DNA of 22,088 nucleotides from Pleurocapsa sp. MO_226.B13. GTDB taxonomy: Bacteria; Cyanobacteriota; Cyanobacteriia; Cyanobacteriales; Xenococcaceae. The position numbers were made by a program, and so were the translations under genes. The stretch lies in NCBI GenBank assembly GCA_030064795.1, contig JASJEI010000353.1:1-22088 (forward strand). The letters are read 5' to 3'. The notes under the pieces are model-generated. The model saw only the letters and a list, made by a program, of their open reading frames with translations. It ran no database searches and was not told where the DNA came from. Position 1 is the first letter of the stretch, and every line of letters begins with the position of its first letter. Of this stretch, positions 15,043 through 22,088 are shown piece after piece.

Positions 15043-16668
15043 TTAAACGCAAGGTCCGTAGTATTCGGGGCTCCAAGAACTATGTATTCCCCTTACGAGA
15101 TGGTGATTTAGCCAGAGGCGACAGATAGGACCTGAGGTGATATCCTTGCCATCGAGTACTACTATAGATGAGCGCGCTCGCTGAGGGTCAGACAAAATGC
15201 CGATAAGCCAGCCATCATCCTCGCGAGTACTGTTGAGGTCAGGCACAAAAACAGGCTCTTCCGTAAACCTCAGAGGATGTTCCATCCAGATCTGTTTTTC
15301 TGCCGTTTGCAGGTCTAGTTTCAGATAGCCAATCGGTGGTGATGACTTACCAAAACGATTGCTATAGGTCATATAGAGGTAACGAACGGCTTGAGTTTCT
15401 ACCTTCGGATTGGGACAAGGATATTCGATGCAGTAGTTTTCTAGACCAGGGGCTACCCGATGCTCAACAGTGTGCTGGTGAGGATGAATCGTTGTTTGCC
15501 AGAGGTGAAACGCTGGGAGCACATCAAAATTCGGTGCATAGCCCCCCCAACTGGTCAGGAAACCACCCTCTAGCTCCGAGTGGGGCCAACCCGTACTATA
15601 AATGACAACGGAGCCATCTGGTCGCTCATAGGCACAGGCTTGATGAATCGAAAACCAAGGAGATGTTTCGAATACCTGGGGGGCTTGCCCTGCCAGTGGG
15701 CCATCTGGGCGAGGTACCAAATGCACCCGAGTTGGTCGTTCGCCTAATAACCGCAGACAATCGGCGGGCGATCGCTGCCCTAGCACAAATGGCCACGGGT
15801 TGAAAACCAGGCGGTTCTCAAAAAAGATGTAGTAGGACTGAGTGAGGGCAAAGTCATGGGGATTGACTGCTGCTTCAGGCATGGTGAAGGTGCAGCAGGA
15901 GCACTCAGCCCACAGCCGATCGTATTCCACAATCTCAATTTCTAAAGTACCAGGTCGGTTCAAAGAAGTCCACACCGACCAGTTCCAGAGCACCAGACGC
16001 TCGCGCACTGGATCGATGTGAGGATGAGCCGTCATCGCAGGTCGCCCACGGGCAAATCGCTGTAAAGTATCCCACCGAGAAGTTGGCAAAGGCCGCTCGA
16101 TTAGCTGCCCATCCAGTCCCTCCTGACCGATAGTTGTCAGGGTGTGGGGGTCAATGCGGTAGGGAAGACTCGCGTCGTGCAGTGCTAGTAGTTTTTCACC
16201 CCAGGCCAAGGCGTTGACATTCGCTGGATTTTTCAGATATAGCTCAAACAGATTAGCCCACCAGTCATGGGACTTTGGCGTTCCAAAGGTAGAACGAAAC
16301 AAAAAGGTATCGGCAGCCTCTTCTTTCTTGAACTCCTCCGTCTGCACAAATCTGGAATCGAAAAAGACACGCCCATCTTCCCTAAAAGCTATTCGGCAGA
16401 GGTAGCCATCGCCATCTAGAAAATGATGAACTCGCTGGTTGCCCCGCTCAAATCGACCAGGGCCATTGCGAAAGAGGGTTGACCCGTGCAGAGCGGCGGG
16501 CAAGGTGCCCTCAACTTCAGTCACTTCGTAGGAAAATTCCTGCCGCTGTGATTGAAAGGCACTAAACCAGGCTGCCTTTTGAGCCTGCTTAAACCCGCTG
16601 TCACTGCCTTGCTTACCCCAGAAGAGCTGGTCGGTCGCTGACAGAGCCTTAAATTTATCGGTGCTCAT
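15043..16668 (-). CDS. Carotenoid cleavage oxygenase (RPE65/CCD family)
   Basis: This 541-residue protein is a non-haem iron oxygenase that cleaves double bases of carotenoid or apocarotenoid chains with oxygen. The four iron-ligand histidines of the seven-bladed propeller can be placed at His215 (TAHPHIDP), His271 (NPHDFALT), His342 (SIHQACAYE) and His529 (GIHSSWSPEYYG). The acidic second-sphere residues in CAYE and EEPVFVP are also present. The N-terminal family block is VEGTLPAALHGSTLFRNGPGRFERG and HHFLDGDGYL. Length fits the longer bacterial members. ATG at 16668 is the first start and gives a full N-terminus. GC is visibly higher than in flanking genes and HIP1 sites are nearly absent (one near 15769), which suggests acquisition from another lineage. 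The substrate cannot be told from sequence. The gene stands alone; two spaced repeats lie in its upstream region. Confidence 0.9.
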   Translation of the reverse strand: MSTDKFKALSATDQLFWGKQGSDSGFKQAQKAAWFSAFQSQRQEFSYEVTEVEGTLPAALHGSTLFRNGPGRFERGNQRVHHFLDGDGYLCRIAFREDGRVFFDSRFVQTEEFKKEEAADTFLFRSTFGTPKSHDWWANLFELYLKNPANVNALAWGEKLLALHDASLPYRIDPHTLTTIGQEGLDGQLIERPLPTSRWDTLQRFARGRPAMTAHPHIDPVRERLVLWNWSVWTSLNRPGTLEIEIVEYDRLWAECSCCTFTMPEAAVNPHDFALTQSYYIFFENRLVFNPWPFVLGQRSPADCLRLLGERPTRVHLVPRPDGPLAGQAPQVFETSPWFSIHQACAYERPDGSVVIYSTGWPHSELEGGFLTSWGGYAPNFDVLPAFHLWQTTIHPHQHTVEHRVAPGLENYCIEYPCPNPKVETQAVRYLYMTYSNRFGKSSPPIGYLKLDLQTAEKQIWMEHPLRFTEEPVFVPDLNSTREDDGWLIGILSDPQRARSSIVVLDGKDITSGPICRLWLNHHLVRGIHSSWSPEYYGPCV

Positions 16669-17224
16669 GGTTAGACTTTGGACAAAATTTGATTTTTTGT
16701 CTTTCTTTTCTCAGTATGTTTGATTATTTCAATCAATAGTTCAGTCAAATTCAGGACTGGGAAAACTCAGTTAAATTCAGGTTGGGAGCTGACGGGGAGA
16801 CAACCGCCAGAATTCACATAGGACAAAGGCTGATAATTTGCCTTGGCGAAATTCTTGGCTAAACCTGATGAAAAAGGGCGTTGTTCACAAAGTTTTTCTA
16901 TCCATTGAATTTCTTGCAACAGAACCAACTTTGATGTGTCGAACATCGATCGATCGCATCGACTACCTTGATAAAAAATATAAACTGCGTCGTAGTTTTC
17001 CTCTGGCGATCGCTTTTTTTGTAGTACAATTATATTGTAAAATTAATATGTCGATTTTTTAAATTTTGATTTATCAACAGACAAAATATTTCTGTATGTT
17101 ATTTTTTGTCTATTTACTTTTGAGATCCCATGTTCGATGAAGTTTACAGCGTACTCTCAACAGTATAATTTTCATAATACGTACGTATATATGTAATAGC
17201 TTTTATTGAACTCACTTATCTAAG
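16669..17224. other. Divergent intergenic region with spaced repeats
   Basis: This is the space between the carotenoid oxygenase (minus) and COP23 (plus) genes. It holds an inverted repeat TTGATT-ATTTC-AATCAA at 16720-16736 and two copies of CAGTYAAATTCAGG spaced by exactly 26 bases, both upstream of the oxygenase start. A TATAAT at 17164-17169 could be the -10 box of the COP23 gene, leaving a leader of about 50 bases. A 74-codon open frame at 16838-17062 shows no recognisable protein features and I do not call it. Confidence 0.45.
16742..16781. repeat. Pair of direct repeats upstream of the carotenoid oxygenase
   Basis: CAGTCAAATTCAGG (16742-16755) and CAGTTAAATTCAGG (16768-16781) differ by one base and start 26 bases apart, with similar TGGGA sequence after each. 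They lie 74-113 bases before the oxygenase start, so they could be paired operator sites or a small tandem duplication. Confidence 0.5.
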
Positions 17225-17770
17225 ATGAAGACAAAATCTTTATTATCATTATCTACTTCTACAACAGTTGTTTTTAGCATCGCTTTAGGAACTGGAGAAT
17301 CGGCATTAGCATCAAAAGCTAATTTTCACTGTCAATTAAACCAGGGAACGCCAACTACGCTGATCAAAACTAATAATGGTCTTGAAAAGTCAGTATTACA
17401 TTGGCATCTCGATACTGTAAATACTCTGGCTAGTCCAGAGCAATTATGTGATTCTGTAACCCAAAAACTCAATAGTTATTTGAGGGAAGGAAACGATTTA
17501 TCCTCGTTGACATTTAGGGCTTCGATCGCTTTTGACGATAAAGATTCAACAAGCTTACCTGCGATTTGTATTGCAGGAGAAGAAAGACCATGCAAACTAC
17601 TTCTGTTTACCCTTGAGCCTGAGCCTTCAGAAAACCCCCAAGTAGCTGCCAGTAACGCTCTAAATTCAATTCTGGATAAAGACTTACAAGCCAGTCCTGT
17701 CAAATCGCCAACACGAGGAGTACAACAAACTGCCTATAAAGTTAATTTTTGGCAACTACTCGGTTTTTAA
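17225..17770 (+). CDS. COP23-domain exported protein
   Basis: This 181-residue protein starts with a signal peptide (MKTKSLLSLSTSTTVVFSIALGTGESALA, cleavage likely near residue 30). A COP23 domain follows: FHCQLNQGTPTTLIKT, then VLHWHLDTVNTLASPEQLCDSVTQKLNSYL, LPAICIAGEERPCKLLLFTLEP and NALNSIL. The conserved cysteines (in FHC, QLC, ICIA and RPC) probably form disulfides outside the cytoplasm. The family is named after a circadian-oscillating membrane-associated protein of cyanobacteria; no biochemical role is established. The C-terminal tail of about 25 residues is less conserved. A strong palindromic terminator follows the stop. The gene is monocistronic. Confidence 0.85.
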   Translation: MKTKSLLSLSTSTTVVFSIALGTGESALASKANFHCQLNQGTPTTLIKTNNGLEKSVLHWHLDTVNTLASPEQLCDSVTQKLNSYLREGNDLSSLTFRASIAFDDKDSTSLPAICIAGEERPCKLLLFTLEPEPSENPQVAASNALNSILDKDLQASPVKSPTRGVQQTAYKVNFWQLLGF

Positions 17771-17783
17771 ATATCGCACCCAT

Positions 17784-17804
17784 AAAGGGAAAATTTTCCC
17801 TTTT
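17784..17804 (+). terminator. Rho-independent terminator of the COP23 gene
   Basis: A 10-bp perfect palindrome (AAAGGGAAAA / TTTTCCCTTT) ends in a T tract, 14 bases after the COP23 stop. By symmetry it could also stop transcription arriving from the minus strand. Confidence 0.8.
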
Positions 17805-17859
17805 ATTGACTCGAATGATAATTGGAGAGGTTACTCTCCGACTAAATCAAACTTTGGGG

Positions 17860-18081
17860 CTAAATTTTCTGAGAATAACTGACGCTAAAATGCAATCCAT
17901 CATTTTGAAGATTATCTCCGCGAGCGCTTAAATCTACTAGTGGCGGAGCATAATCTAGCCGAATATTGAGGTTATTAATTGGCTGCCAAATAACGCCTAA
18001 TCCAAGTGCAGCGATAAAGTTTTGGTCTGGTAGTGGTTCATGGCTAGTAGCCCGTGAACGTCTAGGCAAACGAGCTTTCAC
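17860..18081 (-). pseudogene. TpsB (ShlB/FhaC-type) transporter, C-terminal fragment
   Basis: The minus strand encodes LPDQNFIAALGLGVIWQPI, NNLNIRLDYAPPLVDLSARG and DNLQNDGLHFSVSYSQKI before the stop. This is the end of the 16-strand outer-membrane barrel of two-partner secretion transporters: the glycine-rich strand, the NLNIRLDYxxPL strand and the final FSVSY strand. Complete proteins have 500-600 residues with POTRA domains, all of which are missing. Similarity fades above about 18050, and an IS701 end begins at 18108, so the rest of the gene was probably lost with that insertion or a later deletion. The part beyond the IS does not contain the missing region. Confidence 0.7.
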
Positions 18082-19504
18082 CAGACTGCTTGAGTGTCAG
18101 GTAGATGCACGACTTGGAAGGTTAGGGGAAAAATGAGAAACTAAAAAAAGAGATATTCCTCAAGAAAAATGCTTCCTCTAGTTGGCATCCCCAGAACAAT
18201 CGCCAAGTTCCTGAAATCATACCGCAAAGTATTTCGTAAAGAAGCAGGATTTAAACATATCAGTCGTTACATTAATGGACTACTGATATGTTCCAACAAA
18301 ACACTTCAAGGAATATACAATCAACTAGTATGGGATGGAGACAATAAAGTAAGCCGAAGAGCAATGCCAGACCGCAGTGTTTGAAGCGGGGTGGCAGCAG
18401 CAGGAATTCATGAAAGAGCATCGGAATAAAATAGGTGCGATACATAGTGGAAAAGGAAGAGAAATCATTGCTCTTGATTGGACATTTTCCTATCATCCCT
18501 ATAGTGAGAAAATATTTGGTGCCAAACCAGCCTACGATTATGTAAATCGCTGTTGGAGTTGCTATCAAACAGTAGTGACAGCAGTAGTATCAAATGCTCA
18601 AAGATTAGATGGCATAGCAGTAGAAGTCCAGCAGCCAAACTATGAAAAAGAAGAGTTAGCCTACTTAAATATGACAGTGAAAGAAAGCTATGAGGAGATG
18701 GAGCAAGTACGGGAGCGCTTGCTAGAGTTACTACACTATCAAAAAAATCGATTAGCTGATCGTAAACGAACAGAAATCGCCGTCGAGATAGTGAGTCAAA
18801 TAGAAACTGAAGGACAATTTCCCCATGCTGACTATGCCTTTGACCAAGGAGTATTATCTCGCCCGTTAACTGAGCTGATTGAAGCCAAGGGTAAACATTG
18901 GGTGACCGAGGTGGAGCGATCGCGAAACATTATGTGGCATGATCAATGGCAACGAGTTGATCGAGTAGCAGAGGAATTAAAAGCCGATCATCCAGAAAGC
19001 TTTCGTCACAAATCAGTACGCTGTCGCAACAACGAGCCACGAGAAATTTGGGCTCTTACCAAAGTAGTTCGCCTAAAAAAATATGGCCGCAAACGATTGG
19101 CGATTGTCCATGAGAAATCGGACCTCTCTGATGCCCCAAGATTTCTCTTAACTGATGCGAGCGCACTGGGATGCCTCACGAGTATTTAATACCTGGAGTT
19201 ATCGTTGGCCAGTGGAAACCTTTCATGAGTTCTCCAAACAATTAGTTGGTTTTGAGTCGGCTCAGCTACGGAATGAGGAAGCGGTTAAACGTCACTTCTG
19301 TTTAAGTTGTGTAGCGCAATCGGCACTTCAATCCGCTAGTTGTAGTGGGGTCAAATCTGAAACCCACATTCATCAGCCCCACGGATGAAGTATAAAAGAA
19401 ATACGAAACAAACCACGATGAAATGAAGAAGAGAGACCAAAATCGCTGACCGAGGGGGAAAAGGAGGTAAAATTACAGCCAAAGTAATGGGTTCAAGGAG
19501 AGCG

Positions 19505-19533
19505 ATTCTCATGAAGGGTTGCTTCATGAGAAT
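19505..19533. repeat. 29-base hairpin, left inner arm of the IS1634 element
   Basis: Perfect 12-bp arms ATTCTCATGAAG and CTTCATGAGAAT surround a 5-base loop GGTTG. It begins 142 bases from the element's left end and lies upstream of the transposase gene. Confidence 0.9.
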
Positions 19534-19590
19534 GAGTAGAAGAATAAGTAACTAATTACCCAGAATAATTGCGAGAAAATCAAGATAATT

Positions 19591-21225
19591 TTGAGTAATA
19601 AAAACGAGAGCAATTCTGGAGAAAAAGTGTTAACAGGAATCGAGATTAAAACCATTAACCATTTAGGAATAATTGCCGGCATAATTGATGAACTAGAAAT
19701 AGTTAAACTCATCAACCAAGAATTAGGAATAGAGGAGCAAGAAATAGTAAATTCAGGAGAAATAGTTAAAGCAATTATTCTAAACGGATTAGGCTTTGTT
19801 TCTCAGCCACTATATTTATTTCCCCAATTCTTTGAAGATAAAGCGACAGAACATCTTCTAGGGCAAGGAATCTTACCCGAACATTTAAACGAGCATAAAA
19901 TAGGAAGAGTGATGGATAAGCTCTACGAGAAGGGATTATCAGAATTATTCCTCTTAATTGCCCTAGCAGTAGCCAAAAAATATCAGATTAATCTCGATTA
20001 TTCTCATTTAGATTCGAGTTCTTTTTCCGTTCATGGTCAATACAATCAAGCTCTATCTCTACCTAAAAAGTCTCAGTCACAAGAGTCAGAGGGCGAACCA
20101 ATCCCCATTACGATAACTCATGGATATTCGAGAGACCATCGACCAGATTTAAAACAATTTATTTTGGATTTAATCGTCACAGGAGATGGGAATATACCAA
20201 TATGTATCGAAGCAGCTTCGGGAAATCAAAGTGACAAAAAAGCATTTGGACAAATAGCTAAAAATTATCAAAAACAACTAAAAATAGAAACAACAATAGT
20301 CGGAGATAGTGCTTTATATAGTAAAGATAATTTAGGATTACTGAAACAAATCAAATGGTTAACTAGAGTTCCCTTATCAGTTAAAGAAGCCAAAAATCTG
20401 TTGAGTAATGTTAAGAATTCAGAATTGACAAACAGTGAAATACCTGGATATTCATGGGTAGAGAGAGAAAGTAATTATGGTGGAATACGCCAAAGATGGT
20501 TAGTAGTCAAAAGTGAAGCGAGAACTGAATCAGATAAGAAGTCTCTAGAGAAAAAAATTACTAAAGAATCTGAATCAATTCAGAAGAAACTCACCAAGCT
20601 TTCCCAAAAAAGATTTCAGAGTAAGACCGAAGCTGAATTAAATTTAAAATTAATTCAAGCCAAACTTAAATTTCATGTAATTAATGAAATACAAATCACT
20701 GAAAATCAGGACGGGACTTATCAAATAAATGGCGTAATTCAAGCCAATAATGATGTAATTGAAGCTTATAAACATCGTGCAGGAAGATTTATTCTTGCCA
20801 CTAATCGCTTAGAGCGTGAATCATTTAGTTGTGATGAAATGCTGCTTAAATATAAAGAACAGCAAAATGTAGAGAGAGGTTTTGCTTTCCTCAAAGATCC
20901 ATTATTTTTTGCTGACAGTGTTTTCTTGAAATCCCCTCGCAGAATTGAAACAATGGCGATGCTCATGGGTTTATGTTTGATGGTTTATTCTTTGGGGCAA
21001 AGAGAGGTTCGTCGCCAATTAAATCAAGCTCAAACGGGAATTCCTAATCAATTAGGCAAATTAACTGACCGTCCCACATTACGTTGGATCTTTCAATGCT
21101 TTCAAGGCATTCATTTATTAGTTCATCAAGGAATGAAACAAGTGGTTAATTTAACCGCAGAACGTCAATCAACTCTCAAGTTTTTTCCCTTATCTTGTCA
21201 ACAATATTATCTTTTCTCTGGGTAG
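19591..21225 (+). CDS. IS1634-family transposase, intact
   Basis: The 544-residue transposase has an N-terminal DUF4277 domain (INHLGIIAGIIDELEIVKLINQELG, GLGFVSQPLYLFPQFFEDK) and an IS4-superfamily DDE core. The first Asp is in LDYSHLDSSSFSVHGQY, the second in TIVGDSALYSKDNL and the Glu in QQNVERGFAFLKDP, which is the Y-(2)-R-(3)-E-(6)-K-like signature. A charged insertion with coiled-coil character (about residues 310-365) separates the last two. The start is TTG at 19591; an in-frame stop lies upstream (TAA near 19550) and no ATG precedes the conserved part, while GTG at 19627 is an alternative. The stop TAG lies in TCTGGGTAG, resembling the sequence TACCCAGA upstream of the gene in inverse orientation. 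It is the only intact transposase in the window. The sister element at 5.3-7.1 kb is a distant, decayed relative. Confidence 0.92.
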   Translation: MSNKNESNSGEKVLTGIEIKTINHLGIIAGIIDELEIVKLINQELGIEEQEIVNSGEIVKAIILNGLGFVSQPLYLFPQFFEDKATEHLLGQGILPEHLNEHKIGRVMDKLYEKGLSELFLLIALAVAKKYQINLDYSHLDSSSFSVHGQYNQALSLPKKSQSQESEGEPIPITITHGYSRDHRPDLKQFILDLIVTGDGNIPICIEAASGNQSDKKAFGQIAKNYQKQLKIETTIVGDSALYSKDNLGLLKQIKWLTRVPLSVKEAKNLLSNVKNSELTNSEIPGYSWVERESNYGGIRQRWLVVKSEARTESDKKSLEKKITKESESIQKKLTKLSQKRFQSKTEAELNLKLIQAKLKFHVINEIQITENQDGTYQINGVIQANNDVIEAYKHRAGRFILATNRLERESFSCDEMLLKYKEQQNVERGFAFLKDPLFFADSVFLKSPRRIETMAMLMGLCLMVYSLGQREVRRQLNQAQTGIPNQLGKLTDRPTLRWIFQCFQGIHLLVHQGMKQVVNLTAERQSTLKFFPLSCQQYYLFSG

Positions 21226-21321
21226 GAATGGCACTAAGTATTCGAGTTGCAATGAGTTTCAATTAGGAATAATTTTGACTCTGGCTCCCCAGAGAGCGAG
21301 ATTAATTTTCTGCACCTGTCC

Positions 21322-21350
21322 ATTCTCATGAAGGGCTGCTTCATGAGAAT
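21322..21350. repeat. 29-base hairpin, right inner arm of the IS1634 element
   Basis: This has the same 12-bp arms as the copy at 19505-19533, with loop GGCTG instead of GGTTG. It ends 142 bases before the element's right end, mirroring the left copy. Confidence 0.9.
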
Positions 21351-21707
21351 AAGGGGGATGATCGCGATCGCAGATAGCGATTTTTCTCTCATTCTCACTC
21401 GCTAAGCGTTTATACTCGTTCTTTTTCTTCATTGCATCGCTTTTTAACGACGATTTCAAATATATTTCATTCGTGTGTCTGATGGATGTGGGCTGAAAGA
21501 TTTAACCAGGCTCAAGAAAACGAGCCCACTATTGGTCAACGGCTCTACACTCTGACTCGTGAGGCTTTACACAACTTACTTGAACTAACTCAAAACCTAT
21601 TAGCTCAAGGAAAATCTACAGAGCAAATTCTGGAGGTGATGATGCCCTCATAGCGTTTTTTTATCTCTCTTAAATCTCTTTTCTACGGAGAAACCTTCCA
21701 AGTCGTG

Positions 21708-22088
21708 TAAGTTACCGTTTTTTTTAGACATATCCAAAAAGAAAAATAATGCGATCGCTTTAAGATCTAATTTTTGGTATTACACAAAACGCGATCGCCG
21801 AATGGTTAAAGACTCAAGGTATTACCATGAAAAACACTCAACCACATATCAACCAAGACAAAGCTCAAACTCGTCAACTGTCACAGCTCACGCGACTCAA
21901 ATTAGAATAGCCAGAAAGAGTTGCTGGCGGTCCAAATGAGCCGATCTGCCCTCTTATAAGATACTGTTGGCGAATCAAATAGAAGTTTCGAGAGCAGCAA
22001 AACGAGAAGTGCGAGTTGAGGCTTTGGGGATTTTTTGAAACCAATTACTGAGTCGAGATAAATTAATCGCAGCAGCAGTGGCAAGATG
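21708..22088. other. Right flank, no clear gene
   Basis: The sequence holds two HIP1 octamers (near 21751 and 21791). One frame is open from about 21766 and includes ATG 21827 to stop TAG 21908-21910, reading MKNTQPHINQDKAQTRQLSQ. A later stretch with EVSRAAKREVRVEALG is broken by TGA near 22036 and runs to the window edge. The second could be the start or a relic of a gene that continues beyond the window. I do not recognise either. Confidence 0.3.

Larger units (their letters stand above)
19363..21492 (+). mobile_element. IS1634-family insertion sequence, complete, nested in IS701
   Basis: The element is 2130 bases long. The two ends match as inverted repeats over the first 40 positions with about 8 mismatches. 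They start CCCACATTCATCAG on the left (19363) and CCCACATCCATCAG on the complement of the right (21492). A second match (GATG-AATGAAGAA) lies near position 60 of each end. The host sequence CTGAAA is duplicated at 19357-19362 and 21493-21498; a 5-6 base duplication suits the family. Identical-arm hairpins lie 142 bases from each end. The transposase gene inside is intact, so the element may be active. Confidence 0.92.
18169..21653 (+). pseudogene. IS701-family transposase, frameshifted and split
   Basis: The parts in order are as follows. 18169-18384 gives the N-terminal segment TIAKFLKSYRKVFRKEAGFK to DNKVSRRAM. An extra base near 18367 shifts the frame to 18377-19189, starting VFEAGWQQQEFMKEHRNKIG. 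It holds the first Asp in IIALDWTFSYHP and the second in ADYAFDQGVLS. A second slip near 19155 leads to HWDASRVFNTWSYRWPVETFHEFSKQLVGFE with the catalytic Glu. After CSGVKSE (19359) the IS1634 element is inserted. The C-terminus resumes at 21499 as RFNQAQENEPTIGQRLYTL, and REALHNLLELTQNLLAQGKSTEQILEVMMPS with stop TAG at 21651-21653. The two halves fit exactly across one copy of CTGAAA. The two frameshifts make the transposase inactive independently of the nested insertion. Confidence 0.88.
18108..21707 (+). mobile_element. IS701-family element containing a nested IS1634 element
   Basis: Outer ends are 16-base perfect inverted repeats: CACGACTTGGAAGGTT at 18108-18123 and its complement at 21692-21707. 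Without the nested 2130-base insert and one 6-base duplication, the IS701 element would be about 1464 bases. I could not find a matching 4-base target duplication next to the outer ends, so one flank was probably rearranged. The left flank is the TpsB relic; the right flank is unrelated spacer. Confidence 0.8.

Noticed and set aside
16838..17062. Open frame of 74 codons between the carotenoid oxygenase and COP23 genes
   Set aside because: No recognisable motif, no ribosome site, and composition like the surrounding AT-rich spacer.
17749..17931. 60-codon plus-strand frame overlapping the COP23 stop
   Set aside because: It crosses the terminator and lies antisense to the TpsB relic, so it is a chance frame.
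19557..21224. TACCCAGA upstream and TCTGGGTA at the transposase stop as possible IS1634 ends
   Set aside because: Only eight bases match and no flanking duplication exists, whereas CCCACAT ends with the CTGAAA duplication and the restored IS701 frame define the borders.
21259..21459. 66-codon minus-strand frame in the right end of the IS1634 element
   Set aside because: It is largely a translation of the inverted end and its hairpin; the mirrored left end has a stop after eight codons of the equivalent frame.
1..22088. tRNA, rRNA, other structural RNA genes and riboswitches
   Set aside because: No cloverleaf-like or conserved RNA segments were recognised by eye; a covariance-model scan would be needed to exclude them.

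Overview
The window looks like cyanobacterial chromosome. It has low GC, many HIP1 octamers (GCGATCGC) inside and between genes, and protein families largely found in cyanobacteria: a COP23 secreted protein, a DUF1400 hydrolase, a vMAP/AAA-like ATPase, a carotenoid oxygenase and a CBS-GGDEF-EAL protein. Heptameric tandem repeats of the kind described as STRR in filamentous cyanobacteria occur four times in the first 3.4 kb. I cannot name the genus.

Layout. 1-2.9 kb: a broken HlyD-type fragment, a decayed antitoxin-like reading frame, then two intact housekeeping genes (pdxH and a FetB/UPF0014 permease) separated only by heptad repeats, then a short-chain dehydrogenase stub. 2.9-4.8 kb: repeat-rich spacer and an intact HTH + AAA-like ATPase. 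4.8-7.2 kb: a histidine-kinase tail, a palindromic repeat, and a frameshifted IS1634-like transposase that itself carries a 126-bp MITE. 7.2-10.5 kb, minus strand: a two-gene operon, a DUF1400 alpha/beta hydrolase followed with a 4-base GTGA overlap by a polytopic membrane protein. 10.9-14.7 kb: a CBS-CBS-GGDEF-EAL gene split near its end by an ISL3 element, followed by an IS4 transposase stub. 15.0-16.7 kb: an intact carotenoid oxygenase of visibly higher GC. 17.2-18.1 kb: a COP23 protein and the last strand-forming part of a TpsB outer-membrane transporter. 18.1-21.7 kb: an IS701 element with a complete IS1634 element nested in it. 21.7-22.1 kb: spacer with no clear gene.

The main story is layered insertion and decay. 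In three places (6.8-7.0, 13.2-14.6 and 19.4-21.5 kb) the host reading frame resumes exactly when the insert and one copy of its target duplication are removed, so insert borders can be read to the base. Probably functional genes are pdxH, the permease, the vMAP ATPase, the hydrolase/membrane-protein pair, the carotenoid oxygenase, COP23 and the IS1634 transposase. I did not find a convincing new defence or biosynthetic system. The least explained items are the hydrolase/membrane-protein operon, the IS1634 element with identical hairpins placed symmetrically 142 bases from each end, and the vMAP ATPase without a visible partner.
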